A DNA stretch of 54,333 nt from Brevibacterium sp. ZH18. GTDB lineage: Bacteria > Actinomycetota > Actinomycetes > Actinomycetales > Brevibacteriaceae. Shown here in pieces: positions 43,391 to 50,961 of the stretch. The position numbers and the translations under genes were made by a program. Position 1 is the stretch's first letter. The number at the start of each line of letters is the position of its first letter. The stretch spans positions 1 to 54,333 of the forward strand of contig NZ_JALDSX010000022.1 in the NCBI RefSeq assembly GCF_022748595.1, written 5' to 3'. Under the pieces are notes generated by a model that saw nothing but the letters and a program-made list of their open reading frames with translations, had not been told where the DNA came from and made no database searches.

Positions 43391-45388
43391 TCAGCGCTTG
43401 CGGCGAGCACCCATCGTCATCACGACGCCGAGCAGGATGAGTGCTCCGGCCGAGATCACGAGCGGCAGCGCTTCACTGCCGGTACGCGGCAGGTCTCCCC
43501 CACCGCCTGCTCCCGGGCCCTCGTCGGCTGCAACGACCTCGAAGGTTCCCTGCAGCGAATCTCCGCCATCGCAGTCGACCGCGACGTCGTACTTTCCGAT
43601 ATAGGTTTCAGCAGCCGACTCATCGAGACCGCGGACGCCGAATTTCGCGACCATATCGGCAGCGACATCCGCGCTCTGCTCGAAGCTCTCGATCTCACCG
43701 TTACGCGGCTCGACCGTCATCGTCGCGGTGGTGTCGGCGGTGCAGCCGGCGGCCGCAACCTGAACGCCCTTCTTCCCCACGAAGTCAGCCGCCTCGATCG
43801 TCTTCGGATCGATGGTCAGACTCCGATCCGTCGGATCATCCGTCGGGCCGTCCGTCGGAGGATCGGTCGGCGGTGTTGTGGGAGGCTCCGTCGGCGCCGG
43901 CGGATCGGTCGGCGCAGCGCTCAAGTCGTAGGCCAAGGTGTGGACCGAATAGGCGATGGCCGGGGCGAAGATATCGATCGAGTCCTTGTTGACGTTCTCG
44001 ATCGTGTCCGTGGCCTGGTGGTAGTTCGTGTCGTGTTTGTCGCCCGCAGTGCCGCCGAACCACTCGGCTTCCTGCTCCGTCTTCGTTCCGTCAGCACCGG
44101 AGAACAGGCCGCTGGCCGGAATTCCGTTGTCGATGAAGGCCTGGTAGTCCGAACGGCCCGAGAAGTCGGTTCCGACGTTCTTCTGATCGTTGTCGGCGAA
44201 GTAGTCGGTGAAGATCTTCTCGAGCTCTGCCGATCCTTCGGGCACATTGACGCCGTCCGGAATCGGAACGTCCGAGCCGTCGGAGTCCAGGGTGCCGACG
44301 ATGTAGTTGTCGGAGCCGATCATGTCGAAGTTCATGTAGGACTTGACCTTCGCAAGCTCGGGCTTGCTGAGGCTCTCGACGTAATGCGTCGATCCGACGA
44401 GGCCTTCCTCCTCCGCAGCCCACCAGCCGAAGCGGATGGCATTGTCCGGATCCGTCGGCTGCTTCGCGAGCGCCTCGGCGCTGGCCAGGAGGGCTGCAGT
44501 ACCGGAACCGTTGTCGTTGACGCCCGGACCTTCGTCCACACCGTCGAGGTGCGCGCCGAGCATCTGCACGTTGTCATGGTCGCCGGCCTTGGTCTCGGCG
44601 ATGACGTTCCACGTGGTCTCGGTCGTGTATTCGGTCTCGAGGGTGAAGTCCGCAAGCGGAGCCTCGTCCGCACCGGCTTCCTGCACCGCGGTCAGCAGAT
44701 CGTTGCCCACGTTGTAACTGGCACCGACGGTCGGTGCGCCGTTCTTGATGCGCTCGCCGAGGGTGGCGTTGAGGTCCTCATCGGGGGCCGAGGTGTCGTT
44801 GTTGTAGAGGATGACCGCGGCGGCACCTGCGTCGGTGGCGGCCTGCGTCTTCTCTCCGAAGGCGCACGTGCCGCGGGCGACGAGGACGAGTGCACCCTTG
44901 GCACTGTCGTCGAAGTCGCTGGACGCACAGCCGAGCTGTCCGCTGGCAAGGTCGCTGTAGTCATCGTCGACAGGCAGGACGACCGGCAGATCCGTCAGAG
45001 GCTCAGTGGTTCCTTCGGTGAAGCTGGCAGGGATGACCTTGAGCGCCTGACCGTCGACACTGACCTCGACGGTGGGGAATTTCTGAGACTCATGCTCGAG
45101 GTCCTGGCGTTTCACGTTGTAGGCGCCGGTGGCCTCGAGAGTCTTCTCGACGTACTCGACGGCCTCTTTGTAGCCGGGCGTCCCGAGTGCGCGGAACCCT
45201 TCATCGGCGTGAGCGGTCGAGATGTCCGAGATCTTCTGCAGATGATTCATCACAGCGTCGCCGGTGACGCCCATATCCGTATGTTCGGTGGGCCCCGCGG
45301 TCCCGGTGGCCAGCGCGGGGGTCATCCCGCCCAGTACCAGCCCGGCCGTGGCGGTGACCGCGAACCATGCTTTGATGCCTAACTTCAT
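43391..45388 (-). CDS. Sortase-anchored M28 family aminopeptidase with PA domain
   Basis: The 665-residue secreted protein has a signal peptide ending near ALATG (residue 28). A PA domain (about 130-235, SDFDDSAKGALVLVARGTCAF) sits inside the M28 peptidase, whose zinc ligands are visible: LGAHLDGVDEGPGVNDNGSG (His, Asp), AAEEEGLVGS (Glu), NFDMIGSDN (Asp) and DTNYHQATDT (His). A Pro/Thr/Asp linker (PPTDPPTDGPTDDPTD) leads to a beta domain of about 110 residues, then LPRTG at about 633, a hydrophobic helix and ARRKR: a cell-wall sorting signal. AAAGGA precedes the ATG at 45388. It degrades peptides at the cell wall. Confidence 0.93.
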   Translation of the reverse strand: MKLGIKAWFAVTATAGLVLGGMTPALATGTAGPTEHTDMGVTGDAVMNHLQKISDISTAHADEGFRALGTPGYKEAVEYVEKTLEATGAYNVKRQDLEHESQKFPTVEVSVDGQALKVIPASFTEGTTEPLTDLPVVLPVDDDYSDLASGQLGCASSDFDDSAKGALVLVARGTCAFGEKTQAATDAGAAAVILYNNDTSAPDEDLNATLGERIKNGAPTVGASYNVGNDLLTAVQEAGADEAPLADFTLETEYTTETTWNVIAETKAGDHDNVQMLGAHLDGVDEGPGVNDNGSGTAALLASAEALAKQPTDPDNAIRFGWWAAEEEGLVGSTHYVESLSKPELAKVKSYMNFDMIGSDNYIVGTLDSDGSDVPIPDGVNVPEGSAELEKIFTDYFADNDQKNVGTDFSGRSDYQAFIDNGIPASGLFSGADGTKTEQEAEWFGGTAGDKHDTNYHQATDTIENVNKDSIDIFAPAIAYSVHTLAYDLSAAPTDPPAPTEPPTTPPTDPPTDGPTDDPTDRSLTIDPKTIEAADFVGKKGVQVAAAGCTADTTATMTVEPRNGEIESFEQSADVAADMVAKFGVRGLDESAAETYIGKYDVAVDCDGGDSLQGTFEVVAADEGPGAGGGGDLPRTGSEALPLVISAGALILLGVVMTMGARRKR

Positions 45389-45744
45389 GGAGTTCCTTTC
45401 GCTCCTTGTATGTGCCAGACGAACCAGAATGCTCTCCACTGCAACCTTCTTCGGGCGCTCGAAGAGCATGGGCGCGACGGCAGGCACCAGGGCTGCACCG
45501 ACGTTGGCATCAGCACTGGTTCAGACAACTGCGCTCAAGGGGAAGCTTGATTCCGACGTTTCGCATTGACTTCGCGATAGGTCACGAAATACATATTTCT
45601 ATAACGAAACGGTGACACAACTCACATTGGTCTTTAATCTAACTCACCAGTAACGTCTTTGATGTAACGAATTGATAACAACCAACACTTCGTCGATTGC
45701 GCAAGTGTTGAATTCAGGATGGTGTCTCGATTAGAATCTGACCA
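45389..45744. promoter_or_regulatory. 356-bp AT-rich divergent control region with repeated (A/G)TAAC motifs
   Basis: It lies between the M28 peptidase and the VIT-type transporter. From 45590 the sequence is clearly AT-rich. ATAACG (about 45601), GTAACG (45650-45655), GTAACG (45664-45669) and ATAACA (about 45675) are direct repeats; CAACACTT (45683-45690) and AAGTGTTG (45703-45710) form an inverted repeat just before the VIT promoter. This suggests response-regulator control of both genes. Confidence 0.55.
45708..45737 (+). promoter_or_regulatory. Promoter of the VIT-type transporter gene
   Basis: TTGAAT (45708-45713) and TAGAAT (45732-45737) are separated by 18 bp. The -10 ends 7 bases before the GTG at 45745, which would place the start codon at the 5' end of the mRNA. 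Confidence 0.65.
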
Positions 45745-46851
45745 GTGATGAACAAAGAAGCAACGGTCCCGGACAGCCTCCACACCCCTGACCGCAAGAC
45801 CATCAGACGCTGGCAGCGCTACCTTGCGAACGAACGCCTCGAAGAGCGCGTCTACCGCGATCTGGCAGAACGTCGGACCGGCGAGGACCGCGAAATCCTC
45901 CTCGCCCTAGCCACCGCCGAGTCCCGACACCAGGAACACTGGATCAACCTCCTCGGCGACCAGGCTCAGAAGAAGCGCACCCCTGACCTGATCACCCTGT
46001 GCCTGGCGTTCTTCGGTCGCATGTTCGGCTCCGTCTTCGTCCTCGCACTGGCACAGCAGTCCGAGACGAGCTCCCCCTACGATGACGAGGAAGCCGCCTC
46101 GGCGGAGATGGCCGCGGATGAGCGGATCCACGCCGAGGTGGTCCGCGCTCTCGCTGCCCGTTCCCGAGCCCGCCTGTCTGGCAACTTCCGTGCAGCGGTC
46201 TTCGGCGCCAATGACGGGCTCGTATCCAACCTCGCCCTCGTCCTCGGCGTCGGCGCGGCCGGCGTGAGCAACCACGTCATCCTGCTCACCGGTGTGTCCG
46301 GGCTGCTCGCCGGGGCCCTGTCGATGGGGGCCGGCGAGTACATCTCGGTCCGCTCGCAACGCGAGCTGCTCGACGCCTCGACACCCGACCCCGAGTCCCG
46401 GCACGCCATCGCCGACCTCAACATCGATGCGAACGAACTCGCCCTCGTCTTCCGTGCCCGCGGCATGGACGCCGGGGAGGCCGATGCCCGCGCACACAAG
46501 TCAATCGCTGCAGCCAAGAGTCAGACGGCCCCGCAGCTGCCCGGGCCGGAGGCCGTCGTCGACCGCGATGAGCTGGGCACCGGCCTCGGCGCCGCCGTGT
46601 CGAGCTTCTGCTTCTTCTCCTCGGGCGCCGTCATCCCGATCCTGCCCTACCTCTTCGGCATGTCCGGGCTCCCGGCTGTGGCTCTGTCCGCCGGACTCGT
46701 CGGCATTGCGCTTCTCTTCACCGGCGGCACTGTGGGCCTGCTCTCGGGTACCGCACCGGGACCCCGGGCACTGCGCCAGCTCGCAGTGGGCTTCGGCGCG
46801 GCGGCCGTGACCTACGGCCTCGGCTTGCTCTTCGGTGTCAGCGGCGGCTGA
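45745..46851 (+). CDS. Ferritin-like / VIT1-CCC1 family metal transporter
   Basis: The 368-residue protein has an N-terminal ferritin-like helical domain (about residues 15-130; NERLEERVYRDLAERRTG, then ALATAESRHQEHWINLL with Glu and His ligands, and EMAADERIHAEVV). A VIT1/CCC1 membrane part follows: AVFGANDGLVSNLALVLGV, the cytoplasmic metal-binding segment after GAGEYISVRSQRELL, and three further helices. VIT proteins move Fe(II) or Mn(II) out of the cytosol; the ferritin-like domain probably loads the metal. GTG at 45745 or ATG at 45748 is the start, favouring GTG by promoter spacing. Confidence 0.88.
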   Translation: MMNKEATVPDSLHTPDRKTIRRWQRYLANERLEERVYRDLAERRTGEDREILLALATAESRHQEHWINLLGDQAQKKRTPDLITLCLAFFGRMFGSVFVLALAQQSETSSPYDDEEAASAEMAADERIHAEVVRALAARSRARLSGNFRAAVFGANDGLVSNLALVLGVGAAGVSNHVILLTGVSGLLAGALSMGAGEYISVRSQRELLDASTPDPESRHAIADLNIDANELALVFRARGMDAGEADARAHKSIAAAKSQTAPQLPGPEAVVDRDELGTGLGAAVSSFCFFSSGAVIPILPYLFGMSGLPAVALSAGLVGIALLFTGGTVGLLSGTAPGPRALRQLAVGFGAAAVTYGLGLLFGVSGG

Positions 46852-46958
46852 CGCTTCGCCTCGATCCCTGTGGAGAGTCGGCGGCGAGCGCTGTGGACCC
46901 TCGGCGTCAGACGCTGGCTCGGTCCTGCACCGAAGGCCACGGAATCTAGACTGAGGGC

Positions 46959-47849
46959 ATGAACGAAATCCTCGTCCTCATCGACCCGTCCTCCCCCGCA
47001 CTCGAACGGGCCGACCTCGCCGCAGCTCAGCTTCCGGTCACGGACTTGTCCGCCCACCGCGGCGACGGCATCTTCGAGACCGTTCTGGTGCAGGTCGAGA
47101 CCCCGGATGAGGTGACCGTGGTGTCACGTGGTCGCCACTTCGAACGGTTCCGGGCATCCGCCTCGGCGCTGGAGCTTCCGGATCCCGATCCGGACCTGTG
47201 GAACCGAGCCCTCGACACCGTGATCGCCGAGGTCGTCGCCGCCGATCCGTCGATCACCGAGTTCGGTGTCCGCTACGCATGCTCACGCGGCGGGCAGAAG
47301 CCGGGCGGCGGGCAAGCTCCGCGCGGGTGGGCATTCCCCGTGCCGGTAGACGATTCGATCCAGCGCGTCCGCGCCCAGGGCATCAGCGCTGTCAGCCTCG
47401 ATCGCGGCTACGACGCGTACTTGGGAAGCAAAGCACCCTGGCTGCTCATCGGCGCCAAGACCCTGTCCTATGCGGTCAATCAGGCCGCAGGCAGATACGC
47501 GGTCGAGCGCGGGGCCGACGAAGCGCTGTTCGTCTCCCATGACGGGGTCGTACTCGAAGGCCCGACCTCGAACATCGTCATCCGCCGAGGCGACCATCTG
47601 CTGACCCCGGATCCCGCGGCCGGTCTGCTGTCGGGCACGACCCAGCGGCTGATCTTCGATCATGCGGCCGGACTCGGACTCACGGCCGAGTACGCAGATC
47701 TCAGCATCGCCGATGTGCTGAGCGCCGACGGTGCCTGGTACGTGTCCTCGATGCGCACGGCCGCCGCACTCAGGGAGCTGGACGGGAATCCGATCGCCGT
47801 TGACGATGATCTGACTACGAAGCTCCAGACTCTGATCAAGGCCGGCTGA
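46959..47849 (+). CDS. Class IV aminotransferase / aminodeoxychorismate lyase-like
   Basis: The 296-residue fold-type IV PLP enzyme has SAHRGDGIFETVLV at the N-terminus, Arg at GRHFERFRASA, PLP Lys167 in LIGAKTLSYAVNQ, Glu in LEGPTSNIVI and LLSGTTQRLI. This resembles PabC, which releases 4-aminobenzoate for folate; branched-chain or D-amino acid transaminases are alternatives. TAGACT (46947-46952) ends 6 bases before the ATG, while GAGGG overlaps the gap, so either leaderless or leadered initiation is possible. Confidence 0.83.
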   Translation: MNEILVLIDPSSPALERADLAAAQLPVTDLSAHRGDGIFETVLVQVETPDEVTVVSRGRHFERFRASASALELPDPDPDLWNRALDTVIAEVVAADPSITEFGVRYACSRGGQKPGGGQAPRGWAFPVPVDDSIQRVRAQGISAVSLDRGYDAYLGSKAPWLLIGAKTLSYAVNQAAGRYAVERGADEALFVSHDGVVLEGPTSNIVIRRGDHLLTPDPAAGLLSGTTQRLIFDHAAGLGLTAEYADLSIADVLSADGAWYVSSMRTAAALRELDGNPIAVDDDLTTKLQTLIKAG

Positions 47850-48033
47850 CTGTTCCGGGGCGATTCGACGGCACGACGACGGCCAGGATGAGTCCGAAGA
47901 TGCAGGCGCTGCATCCTGCGATCCACAGGCCCCAGAAGAGGGGAGCGAATGAGGGGAAGAGCCCGAGGAAGAAGCACACTGCGCCCACGATGAACAGTGC
48001 TGTGACCACCACGAGTTTCCATTTCCTGAGCAT
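47836..48033 (-). CDS. Small two-helix membrane protein
   Basis: The 65-residue product has MLRKWK and then two hydrophobic helices (LVVVTALFIVGAVCFFLGLF and FWGLWIAGCSACIFGLILAVVV) and a short tail. GGGAGAAG lies upstream of the ATG at 48033. Its 3' end overlaps the convergent class IV aminotransferase gene by 14 bases. I know no function; it looks like a typical small actinobacterial envelope protein. Confidence 0.7.
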   Translation of the reverse strand: MLRKWKLVVVTALFIVGAVCFFLGLFPSFAPLFWGLWIAGCSACIFGLILAVVVPSNRPGTVSRP

Positions 48034-48290
48034 TCGCGCTTCTCCCACGCCTCGTTCTCTGCGATTGTCCTTCAAAGGTATCGGCAGTGGGGCTCGCGCA
48101 CATCCCTCAAAAGTATGAAATCGTGTCCGCGCAATGGTGGAGGGCAGGGGCCCGCCGATGGCGGAGAGCATGGAACCTGCATCAACGTCAGTCTCCTGCG
48201 ATAGTGTGGTTCCGTGCGGATTCGCGCCCCAGCGACATTCGCGCGATCCAGCATCGTCAGTTCAACAGCGTCTAACGAAAGGACACGAGC

Positions 48291-48590
48291 ATGGGAAAGC
48301 TCGCTTGGCAGGTTATCGGCGTCGGAGCGCCCATCGTGGCGGCATTCGCAGCTCGCAAGGTGCTGACATTCGCATGGGAGAAGTCGACCAAACGCCCCGC
48401 ACCGAACAACCCCGTCGATGACGAAATCTCGATGTCCGAGGCTCTCGCCTGGACCATCGTCTCCGGTGTCGGAGTCGCAGTGGCACAGCTCGTCGTCCAG
48501 CGCGTTGCCGCCAGCACCGTTCGCAACAGCTTCGGCGACCAGGCTCTGCCCAAGAAGTTCCGTAAGCAGATCGAAGAAGGCGTCGACTGA
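48291..48590 (+). CDS. DUF4235 family small membrane protein
   Basis: The 99-residue protein has two hydrophobic helices: GKLAWQVIGVGAPIVAAFAARK and ALAWTIVSGVGVAVAQLVVQR. They are separated by a loop with EKSTKRPAPNNPVDD, and the protein ends in a charged helix. This is the DUF4235 layout. AAAGGA precedes the ATG; GATAGT (48201-48206) may be a -10. The function is unknown. A 14-bp tandem repeat follows, as a similar repeat follows the YtxH-like gene. Confidence 0.85.
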   Translation: MGKLAWQVIGVGAPIVAAFAARKVLTFAWEKSTKRPAPNNPVDDEISMSEALAWTIVSGVGVAVAQLVVQRVAASTVRNSFGDQALPKKFRKQIEEGVD

Positions 48591-48664
48591 CCAGTCGCGC
48601 TTCGGCTGATCGGCAATACTCTGATCGGCCGCGCCCGGCCGCACGATTGATGACTCACACCTGC

Positions 48665-48720
48665 TGATCTCTCAGCATTGATCGCACAGCAGTGATCGGA
48701 CAGCAGTGATCGCTCAGCAG
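48665..48720. repeat. 14-bp tandem repeat, four copies, reaching into aroD
   Basis: Units at 48665, 48679, 48693 and 48707 follow TGATCnCnCAGCAG. The last unit covers the stop codon and final codons of the minus-strand aroD gene. Confidence 0.9.
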
Positions 48721-49703
48721 TAGAGTCGGTCGAACATCCCGGCCAGGTCGAGCGCATCGATCTGGCCGGGCGCCGACGACTGCCCCAGCTGCGCAAACGA
48801 TGCACAGCTGCCGAAGTCTCCGCCCATGACCCGACTGGTCCGGCCTGCCTCTCCCATCGAGATCCCCAGCACGGGACGATCGAAGGACGCATCCGCCTCA
48901 GCCGTGGTCCGAAGCAGGTCCGCGACATCGCCGGAGGACTGCGGCATCATGGCGACCTTGAGGACATCAGCGCCGGCCGCCGACATGGTCTCGAACGTCG
49001 CGCGCAGCGTCTCCGGCGCGTCCGTGCTCGAGAAGTTGTGGTGCGATGCGACGACCGGAATTCTCCGCTCGTGCGCTGCTGCAATGAGGTCACGCGCCGC
49101 ATGACGGTCGATCTCGACGTCGAGAGCAATCGGCATATCCGCCCTCTGGCCTTCAGCCTGAGGACCGACCTGGCCTTCAGCCTGACGGCCGACCTGAGTT
49201 TCAGCTTGAGTACCGACCTGAGTTTCGGCCACCGCATTCGACTGCGCATCGATCTCGGCTTCGATCCGAGTACTGTTCGAGCCGCCCTCTGTAACGTCGG
49301 AGAACTGCGCGATCAGGTGCAGGAGAACTTGAGCATAGAGATCTTCACTCATGTCGACGACACCACCCTCGAACCCGGTTCGCAGCGTGACGAGGACGGG
49401 GAGTCCTGCCGAGGCGGCCGGAGCCAGCGCCACGACCGCCTCGGCGAGCATCTGTGCCGTTGCCTGGACTGTGCGATCATCATCGGCCAGGGCCAGCGCA
49501 CCGGCGGCTTCGGCAATCAGCAGATCGATGCGCCATTCGATGACATCGACGATCCCCGTGGCCGCGATCGTCCGGCAGCGCTCCGCAAACCCTCCCGAGC
49601 CGGTGACCTGAACAGGGACGATGATGGCAGGGCGGCGAGGATTGAGCACCGCGGGCGTCGCGGACCCGCCTGCGGCATCATTGAGGAACGGCAGCTGCTT
49701 CAT
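48714..49703 (-). CDS. aroD: Type I 3-dehydroquinate dehydratase with repeat insertion
   Basis: AroD dehydrates 3-dehydroquinate to 3-dehydroshikimate in the shikimate pathway through a Schiff base. The 329-residue product keeps the catalytic set: Glu56 in VDVIEWRID, His222 in VASHHNF and Lys249 in DVLKVAMM, plus Arg and Gln in the C-terminal loop. It is about 75 residues longer than the usual 250. About 50 residues at 140-190 are an insertion, including 3.5 copies of an 8-residue ETQVGTQA-type repeat (24-bp units, 49146-49217). The insertion lies in the barrel before the strand ALDVEID, so activity may still be normal. Confidence 0.87.
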   Translation of the reverse strand: MKQLPFLNDAAGGSATPAVLNPRRPAIIVPVQVTGSGGFAERCRTIAATGIVDVIEWRIDLLIAEAAGALALADDDRTVQATAQMLAEAVVALAPAASAGLPVLVTLRTGFEGGVVDMSEDLYAQVLLHLIAQFSDVTEGGSNSTRIEAEIDAQSNAVAETQVGTQAETQVGRQAEGQVGPQAEGQRADMPIALDVEIDRHAARDLIAAAHERRIPVVASHHNFSSTDAPETLRATFETMSAAGADVLKVAMMPQSSGDVADLLRTTAEADASFDRPVLGISMGEAGRTSRVMGGDFGSCASFAQLGQSSAPGQIDALDLAGMFDRLYC

Positions 49704-49759
49704 AGCTCAAGCGTAGGCGTTCGAGCCCGGCGGCCAGAACAGCGAAGAGGAAGATCCCA

Positions 49760-50575
49760 GTGGAGAAGACCGAGCACCTGACCATGACCGCACGCGACGG
49801 ATTTCGCCTCGCAATCCAGGTCAGCGGACCGCCCGAGGCTCCTCCTCTCCTTCTCCTGCATGGTCAGGCGAATTCGCACGAATGGTGGGACGGACTCCGC
49901 TCGGAGTTCGAACCGCAGTTCAGGACCGTCACCTTCGACTACCGCGGAACCGGAGGCAGTCGCGGGAAGCTCGATGAGTTCGGTGAGCTGTCGACGGCGA
50001 GCTTTGCGGCGGATGCTGCCGAGGTGCTTGACCATCTCACCATCTCGCACGCCTTCGTCTACGGAACGTCGATGGGTGGTCGCGTCGCACAGATGCTGGC
50101 ACTCGACTTCCCTGACCGTGTCAGCGCCCTCGTTCTCGCGTGCACGACGCCCGGCGGACCGAACTCCGTCAAACGACCGCGTGAAGTGGGGCAGTCCTTG
50201 GCGCGTCTGCGCGGTCGTGAACACACCGAGTATCTCTCCGCGCTGTTCTACACGCCGGAGTGGGCCGTAGCCCCGAAGTACAGCAAGCTGCTCGGCGATG
50301 ACACGATGAGCTCCCAGGAGTCAGCGGCTCATCTGCGCATCAGCGCCAATCACAATGCGTGGGACCGCCTACCGGAGATCACTGCGCCCACGCTCATCAT
50401 CCACGGGGACGATGATCAGATGAATCCCGTCGAGAACGCGCATCTGCTGCATGAACGGATCCCAGACTCCCGCATCCTCATCTTTCCCGGCGGCCGCCAT
50501 GGCTTCTTCGAGGAGTTCGCCGAGGTGATCACACCGGAGATCGTCAGCTTCCTGACCGAGTCCGGCGCTTCCTGA
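49760..50575 (+). CDS. Alpha/beta hydrolase (enol-lactonase-like)
   Basis: The 271-residue hydrolase has LLLLHGQANSHEWWD (oxyanion loop), FDYRGTGGSRGK, the nucleophile elbow VYGTSMGGRVAQ with Ser104, Asp in LIIHGDDDQM and His in PGGRHGFFEEF. It most resembles 3-oxoadipate enol-lactonase-type hydrolases, but the genes for that pathway are absent here, so the substrate is unknown. GAGGAAG supports the GTG at 49760. A 20-bp tandem duplication creates its present stop codon. Confidence 0.87.
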   Translation: MEKTEHLTMTARDGFRLAIQVSGPPEAPPLLLLHGQANSHEWWDGLRSEFEPQFRTVTFDYRGTGGSRGKLDEFGELSTASFAADAAEVLDHLTISHAFVYGTSMGGRVAQMLALDFPDRVSALVLACTTPGGPNSVKRPREVGQSLARLRGREHTEYLSALFYTPEWAVAPKYSKLLGDDTMSSQESAAHLRISANHNAWDRLPEITAPTLIIHGDDDQMNPVENAHLLHERIPDSRILIFPGGRHGFFEEFAEVITPEIVSFLTESGAS

Positions 50576-50586
50576 CCGAGTCCGGC
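50547..50586 (+). repeat. 20-bp tandem duplication over the hydrolase stop codon
   Basis: Units 50547-50566 and 50567-50586 are identical. The frame reads SFLTESGAS then stop inside the second unit; with one unit it would read SFLTESGG then stop. Confidence 0.92.
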
Positions 50587-50961
50587 GGCTGAAACCGCCC
50601 CTGCAGCTGTTCCTCAGAAAATCCCTGGCATCGCCAGATCGACTTACTGCATCAATGACACGCGAAATGTAACAAAAAGGATAACGTCATGCCTATATGC
50701 CTCAACCATCATTTATAACAATCAAGTAACGTATCTTTATGCATCGCTCCAGGTCAGAGCGCATGCGAACATAACGGCCCCTTGCCATTTCGACAAAATT
50801 CCTGCTGAAAAGCCTGAACAAATCTATAATAGGAATTGAGATATCCGTGTGCGACGAGGCGAGCGAACGATCGGACCTATCCGAATCGCCTCTGTCGAAA
50901 CACAAAACGGGGGTGAAGCCTCTCGTTCTTGCGGAGTGTCAAAGATGCAAGGAGGAACCAC
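50576..50961 (+). promoter_or_regulatory. 386-bp AT-rich control region of the glycine betaine transporter operon
   Basis: It contains two pairs of direct repeats: GTAACA (50669) with ATAACG (50681), and ATAACA (50715) with GTAACG (50726), spaced 12 and 11 bp. These look like sites for an OmpR-type response regulator such as MtrA. The promoter (TATAAT, 50825-50830) follows, then a leader of about 120 bases with no riboswitch I recognise. The patch is much more AT-rich than its surroundings. Confidence 0.6.
50825..50830 (+). promoter_or_regulatory. Perfect TATAAT -10 box of the OpuA-type operon
   Basis: TATAAT is an exact consensus -10, rare in this GC-rich sequence. The -35 region (about 50801-50807, CCTGCTG) is poor, which suits a promoter needing an activator. 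Confidence 0.7.

Noticed and set aside
43244..45382. 712-residue frame antisense to the M28 peptidase
   Set aside because: Same reason: the minus-strand protein has signal peptide, zinc ligands and an LPRTG signal; the plus-strand frame has none.
50831..50961. Riboswitch in the leader of the OpuA-type operon
   Set aside because: The 120-base leader has no conserved riboswitch core that I recognise and no terminator/antiterminator pair.
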